Shown: positions 36,991-50,500 of the stretch, piece after piece
Layout of the letters: each line of letters begins with the position of its first letter
Numbering within the stretch: position 1 is the stretch's first letter
Source of the DNA: Amaranthus tricolor
Lineage: Eukaryota > Streptophyta > Magnoliopsida > Caryophyllales > Amaranthaceae
Length of the DNA stretch: 64,000 bases
NCBI RefSeq assembly: GCF_026212465.1
Contig: NC_080056.1
Location: 8,880,017-8,944,016, forward strand
Direction: 5' to 3'
Position numbers and translations under genes: made by a program
Notes under the pieces: generated by a model
Told to the model about the DNA's origin: nothing
Seen by the model: only the letters and a program-made list of their open reading frames with translations
Database searches by the model: none

Positions 36991-39155
36991 ATATTTTTAA
37001 AATAATAATAATAATAATAAAAATAAATAAAAATAGGAAAATAAATAATTAATAATGTAAAATTTAGAAACTTTAAACAAAATAATAAATTGGTTAAGAA
37101 AATTATACTTTCAAAAAAAAAAAGAAACAAATTTGGTTTTAATAAAATAAATAAATAAAATAAAATAAGACTAAAAAAAAGAAAACAAACCCAAAAATTT
37201 AGGAGTAGTTTTAATATAAAAAAAAATAATTAAGTTTAGAAAAACTCATTTACACGTTACTAAAAAGAATTTTCAAAATTATATTTCCTTCCCAACTTTC
37301 TAAAATAACTCCTCATTTGTCTCCATTATTCTTCCCACTTTTCCGCTAATTGCGACCAACATTATTCCTCTATTATAAATTAACCAATTTACTCTTTAAA
37401 TTATTTCACCGTATTAATTTTCATATTTCTTTTTATTCTTTTTATCTCATCAACCATTTGTCTTTCTTTACATCTATTATTTATCAATTTCTTTTTCACC
37501 TTGATAGTATTTTTTTAATCTTTAGACATTTTCTATCTACAAATTAAAAACAACAATTATACTTCGAACGTTAAGTTCGTAAAGGAAGTTTGATAGGAGC
37601 AGACATTTATATTCTAGGCTCGTTTCACAAGGTAATTCTCAATGTCCATCTAATTAGGATTATCCCGTTAGTATTATGTGCTAAGTGATAATTAATGTGT
37701 TTAAATGGGATGCATGATTTTCTATGATATTATTTCGTATGATATTATGTTTTATATATTCTCAAATTATATTTACTATTATTTTTGTCAAACTTTCAAT
37801 TTATAATTATTATTTTGATAGAATTTATACTATTATTTTGATAACGAAATTAGATACGGTTTAATTTGAAAGATAAATATTTATAATACTATTATTTTGA
37901 TGAAAGTTACATTATTATTTTAATAATGATTTTAAATGCGATTGAATTTGGGAGAAAAATATTATGATATTAATATTGCAATTGAATATTATTGAGATAT
38001 ATTTATTGGGAAAATTTATGATCATAAAATAAAATGTATAATGTATGTTTGACTATATGTTTGTGTGCTCGTGAATAATTATTAAAATATATTAAATCAC
38101 GTAAAATGTAACACGAGGGAAATGAAGCTCTTATATGTGTTGTGATCCAAGTATAAGGGTGATGAACATGTTGCCCTATTTGGTTAGTATAGCTGTCGAC
38201 AGGTTATTATTTCTACAACTTGATACGATGTTTGGTCTTCCTTCTATTTGTTGTGATCCAAATACAAGGGGTGTGCATACTAGGGTTACCTTAGACTACT
38301 TTTCTGGCCTTGATGAATTATTTGGGGTGACGACCTCTTGATAAAGTAGGTATTGGGGTAAAGTCTCGTCCTACTGGCGTTCTTGTTCCCTCAAACTAAT
38401 AATTGGATACATGAGTCTTCATTATTAACCATCAAATTAATTAATTGGTTTATTTGAATTTATATTGTTTATACAAATTGATGTTTAACCAACTATATAT
38501 TATTTTCTAAAATTATTTTCAATTTGATTGTATTTTAGGAGTATTTCTTAACTTTTTTTCAAACTTGATTCTTTTACGGGATGGAGTTAGAATTACTTAA
38601 TTTTCTAATTTTGGGAGTTCTTCCCTTGTTTTTCTTGCATTCTTATGTTGCATGTTATTGATCACGTGGGAATCGTAGAGTGAGGATCACCTAGAAATGT
38701 AGCTTTTATTAGAGTCATATTTCAGTTTAAATCTTACTTTAAGTTGTTTAAATTTTATATGGACATAGATTGCGTTTCAGTTTTTTTCTTATTGTAAGAC
38801 CCTTTGTTGGATTTTAAGTTATTAAGAACCTCTGTTGGATTTATTTTCTTAGAAATAGATGTGGCGATAACACTCCCAAGATAGGGTTTGGTTTATGTTT
38901 TCCTAAAAAAAAAGTTCTTTTTAAAATTTGACCTAATTATGGGGGTGTTACAACAACTACCTAAGTACAAAGTATACATTATTTGACCAGGTCCTTAAAT
39001 TTCGGCTAATTAATCTCCTAACAACCGTTGATGATCTCCAATCACCTTTAAACCACGCTATATAGCACACCCTTTAAACCACGCCCACTTCCTCCCCCTT
39101 CACCGCCTCCTCTAAAATCTCTATCCTTTGTTGGACATTTAGTGTATATTAAATC
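36991..39155. other. AT-rich intergenic DNA, possible LTR segment
   Basis: No gene. A segment beginning TGTAACACGAGG (38,107) and ending GGGGGTGTTACA (38,952) has LTR-like ends, and TTGTGATCCAAxTAxAAGGG occurs twice inside (near 38,139 and 38,251). I see no target duplication or primer-binding site, so I do not call it an LTR outright. Confidence 0.35.
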
Positions 39156-40144
39156 TAGAGGTGTTCATTCGGGTAATCCGATCGGTTTCGGATGGGTGTC
39201 ATTCGATTCGGTTGTATTTCGGATTGGTTATATTTCGAATGCGTGTTGCGACGGGTCATACTCGGGTCGGGTCGGTTAGTCACGGTTCACTTGAAGATCG
39301 GTTATTCGAGCTATTGGGTTAGCATCAGTTCGATGTCGGTCGAAGTTCGTGTCGAGTTTCAATCGGTCTCGGGTTGTCATCGGTTAATAATTGATTCGGT
39401 TTTACCGGGTGCAGATCGAATTCGGGTATTTTTCAAGTAGAATTCGGCTACGAATTGCGAATTACTAATTACTATTGATCGAGTCAGTATCAGATTAAGT
39501 TGTTAGTCATTTTGTTATTGATGATAAGGTTCCTTTACTTAAAGCAAAATAGTGAAAATGCAAATCAATTAGTGATCATTATTACATTGTTACTTTTACT
39601 TGTTTGACCGAAAATTAAAATTATAAAGTTTTATCAATTTTCATATAATTCAATTAAAAGTAGTTAAATAAACATTGACCATTGATTATTAACTCTAAAT
39701 ATATGAAACCATGTATTTTTAAAATTAATTTTATTTAAATATTTATGACTTTATTTAAATAACTAATAAGATGATTAAATATGAGTCAATCATATTTCTA
39801 TATAAAAAATTGGTTCAGGTTTACAGCATTTTGATCTAAACTTCGTTCGAGTTAAGTCGGTTTTAGCTGGATCGAGCTCGGTATTGAGCATGATTCGGGT
39901 CGGATATGACTCGGGTCGGTAACTATTAAGTTCGAGTAATCTCGGTTAACAGTTACCTCTCGGTTAGAAAAATCAGTTACAGCTCGGGTTCAGTTTTCCC
40001 ATTTTCAGTTGTCAACCGATTCAGGTATAGCTTTGGGTCGGGTAATATCGGTTCGATAAACCTAAAAAAGGAACACATTTTTGGGTCGGTTTACTTTTGA
40101 TTTCTGATCGGATTTTCGGGTCGAATCACTTTTGAACAGCTCTA
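39156..40144. mobile_element. hAT-like non-autonomous element with perfect 8-bp target duplication
   Basis: ATTAAATC flanks both sides (39,148-39,155 and 40,145-40,152). Ends: TAGAGGTGTTCATTCGGG on the left and, reversed, TAGAGCTGTTCAAAAGTG on the right. About 300 bp at each end is packed with CGGGTCGG/TCGGTT-type motifs, and the middle (39,470-39,830) is plain AT-rich DNA. No transposase. The open frame at 39,192-39,440 is a by-product of the motif array. Confidence 0.9.
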
Positions 40145-40160
40145 ATTAAATCCTAAGATA

Positions 40161-40391
40161 TACTTCCTCCGTTTCAATTTAATTACAATATTTGCTTTTT
40201 TACGCAGTTCAATGCATTAATTCAATCCTTAATATCTCTAATTATGAATTATAAAAAAATATAAAAATTTGATATTAATAATCTTTGCAATGAGATGAAT
40301 CAAAATATAAAAACTAATCACAAATTAAGAGTGATGAATGAATAGTGTTATTTTTGTCAATGTTGCGACTAATTTGGAACGGAGGAAGTAT
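40161..40391. mobile_element. Stowaway-type MITE
   Basis: Ends TACTTCCTCCGTTTCAATT and, reversed, TACTTCCTCCGTTCCAAAT, the typical Tc1/mariner-derived Stowaway terminus, inserted at TA-rich flanks; 231 bp, no coding content. Confidence 0.8.
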
Positions 40392-40436
40392 TACCAAATA
40401 CTACAAATAGTAGCAGGACAAAGTGTATTATAAATA

Positions 40437-41090
40437 CAAGGTCCAAAGGGGGTTAAAGGGAAGGACAAAAGGCAAAAACAAGAAACCGAGTTAGCAGGAA
40501 AAGCCGACTCGGGTTGGCACTACAACCGAGTCGGATTTTAATGCTGACTAGTTCAGTATGCCTTTTTCGTCTTCTTTGAACTATGGGCATTGGATTCCTA
40601 TTCTTGTTTACTTCTTATTCTAATGTTATGAGGTGTTTAAAGGCTTGGAATAAAGCTCATGAATACCACAAGTAAAATGGTATTGATGTATGATCATTAA
40701 GCCTGATCATCAATGGTAATTAGTGAGCCATGACCTTTATGACTAGTATAAATAGGAGATCTTTAGGAAAGGATGTCATATACAGTTTCTGAATTATACT
40801 CTTATGACTCTTTGTCAATCTTTCAAAAGTTTATAATTCATTCATACACTTTGAAGAGATATACCCTAAGTACTAAGGGTGTATTGTACTATTTGTATCT
40901 TGTTGTAAAGCTCAAATTTCAAACTCGAGTACCTTTTTGGGGGAAATATCACAAAAAGAAAGTGAGCACACGCTTACAACTTGTATCAAGTTTTCGGATA
41001 ACGGTCTTCGTTACAAAAAGCATCTTCAAGTTCTTTCTAGCTAGTTTTATTTGTGTAAGTTATTTGATTTAGCCATCAACAAAGGGGATA
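40437..41090 (+). repeat. LTR-like sequence upstream of SLD5
   Basis: Contains a motif cluster CCGACTCGGGTTGG / CAACCGAGTCGG (40,490-40,530), a TATA box in GTATAAATAGGAG (40,746) and downstream sequence with the look of an LTR R-U5. Ends were not delimited and no gag/pol follows. It could be a solo LTR. Confidence 0.35.
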
Positions 41091-41388
41091 TACATATTCC
41101 TCCAAATTGTAATTTGTATTTTGCATTATTATTTGTAATAGTCTTGCTATTTATTTTTATTTGCAGCTTTTTTTAGAGTCTCAATTGCTAGTTACCTATC
41201 ATTGTAGATTTTAATAAATTAATAGTTATAGTTCAAAAAAAAACTATATAATTGGCAAAAGTGCTTAATTTATACTCCTATGTTGTATACTTGGTTTTGC
41301 AAAGTATATGAAGTAACAATACTAGCTGCCTTATTTGGATGTCAAGTGTCAACGAATAAAATGCCATTGTGATTTGTGAATCAAAAGA

Positions 41389-41396
41389 GCGGGAAA
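41389..41396 (+). promoter_or_regulatory. E2F-type binding site in the SLD5 promoter
   Basis: GCGGGAAA (reverse TTTCCCGC) lies 164 bp upstream of the SLD5 ATG. E2F sites of this form control S-phase genes, including replication-complex genes, in plants and animals. The match is exact and its position appropriate; function is inferred. Confidence 0.65.
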
Positions 41397-41559
41397 GCCA
41401 CATTAGTAATGTACACCTACAGTCCCATTTGCGCTATACTCTCTCATTCACCGATCGTATACCCTCCTAATTTGAGCTGCAGTTGACGGCGGCAAGTTGG
41501 AGTAAATTGCTTTTGATTGTTGCTGCCAATTTTCTCTGATTTTCCTTTTTTTGTAAAAA

Positions 41560-44500
41560 ATGGGGAGTGGATCAGCGTTTTCCATGGATGAATATGAGTC
41601 GTTAATGGCGACCTCAGATGTGGAGCTTCTCAAGAAAGCTTGGCGAAACGAAAAATCTGCTCCCGAAATTCTTGAATTTCAGATTTCTTTGGTTCAAAGA
41701 TCTCGCGAACAAATTCAACTTATGGTATACATTTTCGATTTCCCTTTCCACTTAAACCCTAACTTTTTTTTTGCTACTTTTTCAGTCATTTTCGAATTGG
41801 CCTTAATTCTGTTGCCAATAACAATGATTTTGGTGTGAATGAAGATTAGGTTGTGAAATTATCGATTATTTTAATCAGATTATTGAGTTGAAAAGTTTTC
41901 TTGCCCATTTATTATTGCTCTATGCTTGCTTGATTCTGAATGCTGAAACAATTTTGGTTGTATTCAACTGGTATGAAAACCAACTATTAAACAATGGTGA
42001 AGAAGATCGAGTATATTGCTTTATCATTAATTGGGCCAGTTCTCCCCAACTTTTTTTTTTTTTACTTCTAATAAATTAAATTCAGTTCAGTTCGTTCACC
42101 TCTCACGTTTCTAATGTAGAGTATGCAAGTGGCCTGGAAAAATCAAGCTGGGGAATTTTTCAATGTGTTCATGATATCTTATATGCTTCTTTTGCCATTG
42201 TCCATGTAGTATATTCCCTCCCTGTTGATCCCATTGAGTTTGCGACATTTTGCTTCCCCATGTAAGGGCTTTTGGGGAAAACCGTAGCAAACTCAAGGGA
42301 ACACATGAAGTATTAGCCAATTGTTCCCTATTCTTGAGAAGGAAGAAGGGAAAAGATAATGGAATTGAGAACAATTGGTGTTTTATTTCTTTATCTTGTT
42401 ATATATGGGTTTGTTGACTAGTGGACTTATATGGGTTTGTTGGCTAGTGGACTGATGGACTATACATCAAACTCACCAAATCACAACGTAATAATTTATG
42501 GCATTCACATTATGTGGGATCTTTAGTTCACCCAGTTCCTCAATGCCGCTACTGGATAGGTGTGACAATTGTCTTGGGATTGTATGAATACATGTTGTTT
42601 CAGGCTAATGTTTCTCATATTTTCAGGAGGAGACCATCGAGGAATATACAAAAAATGGTTTTGATCCTCTGATTGTATCTGTATATCAAATGGATATGGA
42701 TCGAGCTCAATATTTGTTGAGATCTTATCTTCGGACTCGTCTTCAAAAGGTTTTCCTTGCTTTGCCCTAATTAACAGTCTAATGTAACCAGGTTAATTTT
42801 ACGTATCATGAGTATGTGGGGTCTGGGGCATTTGGAAGTTTCTAATTTGTGACTATTTCACTTAGAAATGCTCTATTTGTCCCATGGGATTTGTACTATT
42901 TTTCTTTTAAGCTTGTCCTATGACTTTTACTCCAATTCTATTTTTGGCCATGACTTTACTCTCTCTCTTTTTTCTTTCTTTTTCTAATTTTTATCCACAC
43001 ATTTAACTTATCTTTTCATCTCATTCTACATATATCTCTAACTTCTTTTAAAGTGTACATTTTTACCTCTGTTTATCTATGAAAATAACTTATTTTTAGT
43101 TTTGCATGCTCACTGACCAAACCAAAAAATTTATTTTCTGATGTTCTCTTAAAGACTAAACTTCTAACGGACTTTTGCAGATTGAGAAGGATATGATTCA
43201 TATTTCTAAATCAGACCTTTGGAATCGACTTTCTAAAGAGGAGCAAAACTTCACGAATAGGCAAATCTTATGGCATAGTTTTTCATTTAATTTGCTTGAT
43301 CTTTTTTAATTTAGTTGTAATTCTCTATTTTTTGGTTACAGATGTTATGAAAGTATGAAGAATTATCTGGATGAGTCTGTTTTGTCAAAATTACCTATTG
43401 GTTACCAGTCTGATATAAAGCAATCCAATGCTAGCGAAGAAGATGACATGGGTAACTCTTTAGACTCATCCTATTTCCTAGCGTTGATGAATTGTCTTAC
43501 ACATGTTCTATTTCTGGAGATGTTTTACATACTTTTGATTATTTTATAATGCTAGTGGCCTTTATTTGCAATTCATTGTGCTTTTATTTTTTGATTATCC
43601 AAGAGACTATTCATAGATGCTAGTTTCTGGATACTTTAGAGAAATAATGAAAGAATAAAGATAAGAGAGATATAGTGGAATCAACATGTATTTTTCTCTA
43701 GACACTCCTTAATCATCTAACTAACTTGGTACACTTAATGAAGAATGTATATGGATATGTGGTTGAACTTGTTTTTTAGGAGCTTTGCTTCCTATCTTAA
43801 TCTATTAATGAGTGACATGGGTTGTATGAAGGGTATCCACGGTCTTTTTAAATGATTTAAAGGTATTGAATGGATCCACTCAAGCATATGCCACACTAAA
43901 AAGGATCTTAAATTTTGATCATAATTGGATTATCGGATCCACAAGGACTAGGTGTATATGTATCCCTCAAAGTATGTGAGTATTTTGTTTGATGAGTATC
44001 AAATCGGATATCGGATCGAATCATTGGATTTTCGGATCATCATGTACTTTTGTGTAGCCCTAATGTTGGGGAAATGGTGGTGCCTTTACCTGCTTTGTTT
44101 TTCAGCTAAGCTGATTGAAAGACGTACATGTGGTTGCTTTGATAATGTTTCTGATCTGTGAAGCAATCTAGTGACAACTTCTTTTTGGATGTCCCTTCAA
44201 ATCACTTGGTGAGTTGTGAAATGTGACGATCTATAGTTAAAAAGTGGTATGGTGTGATCCCGATAGTATAGCTTTTCATTTGTGTCATTTTGGGATCTAA
44301 ATCTTCAACAATGACTTACGTTTGATGTTCAGGTTGCTGTTTTTCAAAGTTGTTCAATTAATAATTGAAGTATGTAATGAAGGTTCAAGTTTAATTAGAG
44401 AATGGAAACTGAATGTTATGATTCTTCTTATATATGTGATTTTGGTGGGTGAATGTAGAACAACCAAAGTTGAACAACCATTAAGTAGGAAACCTAGATC

Positions 44501-47500
44501 AATTAGGTGATATGGAAAATAAAATCTGAGTAGCTATATGCTATACCATATGTGAAGAACAAGCCATGGATAATGTATTGAAGGAAGGACAAAAAGATGA
44601 ATACTACTGCTGATGTAGCACATGTTGAGTCGGCACGAGAATAAAATAAAAAGTAAAAATGTGGTCATAATAGAAATTACATTGGTTGTAACAGAATTGG
44701 CATGCAATATATGATTGAAATTGAAGGGAGAAAATGGGGGAATGAATCTGTTTTAGATTCTCGAAATTAGTAACCTTATTTTCTTCTGTTTCTTCTTGTC
44801 TGTAGTATTGGATCTATTCTTTTAATTTCTTTTCTGTTCTTCTTCTTGATATGTCTCTTCATCATCTTTCACCTTCCAAACCATTGCAAACCTGGTATCA
44901 CAACATGCAATCATGGTGAATCCGTCAGATGCCTAACCTCTCAAAACCTCTCAAAACCATGGAAGACAAAATGAGCAAAATTCCTACCCAAATAAATTAT
45001 GAATTAGACAAGTCCTGATCAGAAATAGCCCAAAACACGAAACCCTAACTTCTTAATCAGCCTAACCCTACAGTTCTTGTGTGAGAAAGTATTCGGTGGA
45101 GGCACCCCCGAAACAACCAAACTAAATGGTTTGCAATGGTTTGGATGGGTAAAAGATGAAGATGAGACAAATTAAAAAGAAGAATAAAAAAGAAATTAGA
45201 AAAACATACCCAATTATATAGAAAAGAAGAAACAAAAAAATATGATTGCTGATTTCAAGTATCAGCTACTCTAATAATCTCAAGGTAATTACTCATTAAT
45301 TTCAACCTATCTTATTGCAATAACATCTTTCTTATTTATACTATTTTCTTGCACACCTCATCATAATCTAAAATAGATTCATTTCCCATTTCCTCTCCTA
45401 GATTTCACTCATATATTGCATGCTAATTGTTATATAACCCTTGCAATTTCTCTTATGACCTCATATTTTCTTGTTATTTTATTATTTTATTCTCCAGTGC
45501 CAACTCAACTTGTGCCACCTCAGCATTAGTATTATTCTTGTTCTTCCTTGTATATGTTATACATGGCTTGTTCTTCACATTGCATAACTTTACATCCGGT
45601 TAGAAGCTTCACCTTGTCCTCAAGGTGGAATTCAATGAAATGGTCATTCATCAGCCGAGTATTTTCCCAAGTGCTTTCCAATGCAAGCAACTGCTCCCAT
45701 TGAACAAAAACTTCCAAGCATCCAGCTGCATTGTTCCCCTAATAAAGTACTTGGTGTAGCCTGTAGTTCAACTTCGCTGTTAATTTTGGGCTGGAATTTC
45801 ACTTGTGGTATGATTTCTCACTGCCTTCTTGAGTTGAGATACGTGGAAAGCGGGATGAATACGACTGTGAGCTGGAAGATCCAACTTTTAAGCAACAATT
45901 GCAATTTTTTATATGACCTTGCAAGGTCCATAAAAGCAAGGAGCCAACTTCTCATTGTATTTTTTGCAATTGACTTTTTCCGGTATGTTGTAACTTGAAG
46001 AATACTTCATCCCCTTAAATAAAAGTCATTTCCTTCTCTTCTTGTCTTCATTTTTTTAATCATCTATTGGGCTCGTATAGATGGAACTTTAGCTCATCTA
46101 ACATGGCATCTCGCTCTTGTAACAATGTTTCTAAGCTCCCTATAGGTGTTGTTGACTCATGACTTACCGTTCCAAGGTAAGGTGGGGTTTTTCCATACAG
46201 GGCTTGAAATAAGGTAAATTTGTGGAAGATTGAGGAGAAGAATTGTAAGCGTACTTTGTTCAATGCGCCACTTCTTGGGTTGCCCATTAATGAAACACCT
46301 CAAATAGGTCTCTAAAGTTTTGTTAACAACCTCATATTGCCCATCCGTTTGCGGGTGATAAGTGCCTTGAAGTCTAAACAGTTCACGCCAGAAGTTACTC
46401 ATGAATAGCTTATCTTGATTTGAGATTATGAATATTGGAAAACCATGCAGGCGCACAATCTCCTTAACAAATTTCATCAGTCACGGTGTAAGCAAAAATG
46501 GATGTTTGGGAGGTAATAAATGAGCATATTTGGTAAGATGATCTACCACCACAAGCATCGTGTTTCTACCATTGGATTTTGGAAGGCCCTCCACGAAATC
46601 TATGGTGATTTGTTCCCACACTTGAGCAGGAATAGTTAAAGGTTGTATTAAATCTGAAGGCTTAAGGGATGGAGACTTTTGTTGTTTACAAACTCCACAA
46701 CCCTTAATATGATTCCTAGTATCATGATACTATTGGAGAATCATGATACTTTCTCAACAGGACATTTATGAATGAGGACATTTATTAAATCATGATACTT
46801 TTGTTGTATTAAATCTTCATGCCTTCTCAAAACCACTCCCAAGCTAGCCGCCCATAGGCCTCCTATTGGAGAATCATGATACTTTCTCAACAGGACATTT
46901 ATGAATGAGGATGTGTTGGGTAGCACATACCTTCCTTTATGACACAATTTTCCTTGGTCCACAGTAAACCCTTTGAGTACCTCCTCACCAGCTCGTACCC
47001 TTTGCTTGATTAATTTCAGTGATGGATCCTCCTCTATTGTCTCATCCAGACTTTGCTAGCCCACCCCATAAGAATTAAGAACTATATAAGGAGCCTAACT
47101 CATACTTAGTAGTACCTTTTCTCGAAAGGGCATGTGCAACTTTGTTAGAAGCTCCCAAATTATATATGATTACAAAATGGAATCCCATTAATTTGTTGAT
47201 CCATTTTTGATATTCTAAGCTTACTTCTCTTTGTTCCATTTAAAACCTACTACTTTGGTCAGTTTTCACTTTTCACCACATACCTTTTTCCCAGAAAATA
47301 ATATCTCCATTTCAAATCAGCAAAAACAATGGCCATCAACTTTTCGTAAGTTGGCTTGAAACGGACTCGTGGATCTAATATCTTACTAAAATATGCCATT
47401 GGATGCCTTTCTAGCAGCAAAACAGGTCCTAATCCATGCCCTGAAGCATCGATTTCGATAATAAATGTTTTTGAAAAATTAGGCAGAACACACAGGGGCT

Positions 47501-50500
47501 GCTTTGAATCTGAAAGGCAGCCATTGCTTCCTCAGACCAACCGAAGGCATCTTTTTTCAGTTGTTCAGTGAGAAGGTGTGCAATGAGAGCATATTGTTGC
47601 TCAACTTCCTGTAATAACCCGTCAATCTAAGAAAACCCTAGAGCTCCTTTAAATTTCTGGTTGTAGGCCATGATAGCATGGCTATCACCTTTTCCTCATC
47701 CATGGATACTCTCCCGCCAGAAAAAAATATGCCTTGAATAGGCCAATCCTCACCCGTATTTCATTTTTTTTCCATTAACAAAACACTGATTTTTTTGCAA
47801 GATTTCCAAGACTAAGGATATATGCTTCACATGTTCTTCCTCAGTATGATTGTAAAAATGGAGTTCTGGCTTCATTATTCAACTATCTAGATTCACTCCA
47901 TCAAAGAAAGGAAGCTTAAGTTTTTTGGATTTCCAATTCCACTTTTTCAATGAGTTGTTGATAGTGATGGAATGTATGGTATGTAAAAGGTTGTTATTAA
48001 AGGTTGAGGTGTGGCTGTAAGGGATCAGATTGGGATTCAGTTTGGGTTTTTCAGGGGGTACCTCCACCGAATAGTTTCTCACACAAGAATTGTAAGGTTT
48101 GGCTCATGGTGGATAATTGAGAAGTTAGGTTTTCGTTTTTTGGGCTATTTTTGATTGGAGCTTGTCCAATTCATAATTGAGTTGGGTAGGAATTTTGGTC
48201 ATTTAGGCTTCTAGTCTTTCGAGGCGTTGGGCATGTGACGTATTCACCATGATTGTATACTCTCTAATCCCAGGTCTGCAATGGCTTGGATGGGTGAAAG
48301 ATGAAGATGACACAAATTAAGAAGAAGAAGAAGAATGAAATTAGAACATACCCAATTATTATACAGTGTTGGAGTTTTGGTGTGACTTTGAGTACACCCA
48401 GAGGCGGATTTAAAGTGAGGTCAACGAGGTCAGTTGATATCACTTAAATCCAAAATAAAATCAAATAGTATAAAGAAATATATGCTAGATCAGTGGTTAG
48501 TACTCTCATCTCTCACAGTATAGACCTAGGTTCAAAACTTATTAACAGCATTCAAGAATATTTTCTTTTTCTGTTTTTATTACTCTTATTAATTACCCTT
48601 ATTAATTACCCCAAATTCCCAAAGAAAGTAAAAGCCCAACAGGCAGCAGTGAGCCGGTGAATGTCGAAGCCTTTCCCAAAGACCCAAACCCTCTGTGAGA
48701 CTATGACCGGCACCATCTGACCGGCGACCGGCGTCCACCACTCCACTTGTCGGCTACTGCGCTGCACATCACTGTCTTTTGTTGGACCATTTATGCTTTC
48801 TCTTGTTTAAGGTTATTTTTTTTCTTTTTTCTTTACAATTTTTTGTCATTTAATCTTAATGTGATTTGTAACTTATTTTGAGTGATTTGTTTCATAGTTT
48901 GTCAAATTATGACATTATGCATCGCTTCCATGAAAACGCGACGTGGGCATTTGCCTTAATTTATTAAATGGTGATTGTAATTTTTTTTATTATTGACATC
49001 ACTTCTTTTTTTTCTGGATCCGCCACTGAGTACACCAATGGTGTATGATGAGGTTGGTGGTGTGTGGATGTGTGTATGTGTGTGTATGATGATGTGTGAG
49101 TCATTATAGACTTTCTGAGGAGCCGCTCGACTCACACTATGGCATGCTCGACCGAGCCAGTTGGCTCGACCAAATCAGTGAGCATTCTGATCTGTTGCTC
49201 GACTGGAATACAAATCGCTCGACCAAGGCCATTTCGCTCAACCGGTCGAGCGAGGGTCCAGAATGCACTCTGTTTTCTTGCGCGATAAGTTTTACGGGAA
49301 TGTTTTAATGTGGGCCTTTGCCCAATCATTGGTATACGGCTACTACTATAAATAGGAGTCTCATACACTCACTTCAGTGTGGATTCAAACCCTAGCTAAA
49401 CACAAACCCATCTTTTTTATCTTCTCCAAGTGTAATACTTCATTGTAAGAGTTCTTGAGAACTCCATTGTTTCTTCACATAATCAAGCAAGGTAACCACC
49501 ACTGAGGACGTAGCCCACATTGGGGAACCTTGTAAATCTTGTGTCTTTGATTTTGCTTTCTTTCTTATTGTTTCCCATTGCTTATTATTGAAGTGTTGTT
49601 TACTTGCATTGAACACCCTTGCCATTGGTCTTGGGTGTATTCTAGGGATAAAGATTGAACTTTAGACCCTAGTGTGTTTGTTTTATCATGCAGAAATAAG
49701 AAACAGAGAAAATAAGGTTACTGATTTCGAGTATTAGCTATTCTAATAATCTCAAGGTGATTACTCATTAATTTTCAATCTATCTCATTACAAAAACATC
49801 TTTCTTATTTATACTATTTATTTGGACACCTCGTCATAATCTAAAACAAATTTATTTCCCATTTTCTCCCCTAGATTTCACTCATATATTGCATGCTAAT
49901 CATGTGACAGCCCTTGTAATTTCTGTTATGACCTCATCTTTTCTTGTTATTTTAATCTCCGGTGCAACTCAGCTTGTGCCACCTTAGCAGTAGTATTCTT
50001 CTCTTTGTTCTTCCTTGCATACGTTTTCCATGGCTTGTTCTTCACATAGGGCATAGCACCATATTTTGATTTTTGAGCATTTAAAAGTGGACTAGTGGAA
50101 ACCCAGGCTTCTGTTTCTTATATGCTTGAAGAGCATGTGAGTTTTGTTTTACAGCCTTGGCATATGTGGAGTATTCTCAGGGGTGATTTTGGCATATGTG
50201 GAGTATTCTCGGGGGTGATTTTTGTTGCCGATGATCTCATGTTTATTTCTTTTAGTTAATGTGGCCAACCCCATATGTTGTGATTAAGGCTTTTGCATTA
50301 TTGGCATTCTTGGTGAAGAACATGTGAGTTTGGATTTACAAGTTTTTAATCTTAATGTATTAGCTGAGACCTCAAGTTTCTGTATTAATAGCTGAAAAGT
50401 TTTTTGATGGTTCTACACTTGTTTAGATAAATTTCCAGAGACTTATAATTATCTTGGCCTGTTAGAGTATTGTAGTCAGAAAATTTACAAGTCACACGCA

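Larger units (their letters stand above)
45132..50046 (-). mobile_element. Ty3/gypsy chromovirus-type retrotransposon, minus orientation, in SLD5 intron 4
   Basis: Two LTRs with matching ends: 45,132-45,579 (448 bp) and 48,277-50,046 (443 bp once the nested insertion and its target duplication are removed). Both start TGTGAAGAACAAGCC and end CCATTGCA on the minus strand. Primer-binding-site-like CTGGGATTAGAG follows the 5' LTR. The LTRs differ from each other at many positions, so the insertion is old. Confidence 0.85.

Noticed and set aside
39192..39440. 82-residue open frame in the hAT-like element
   Set aside because: Composed of the subterminal CGGGTCGG words; no domain and no conservation expected.
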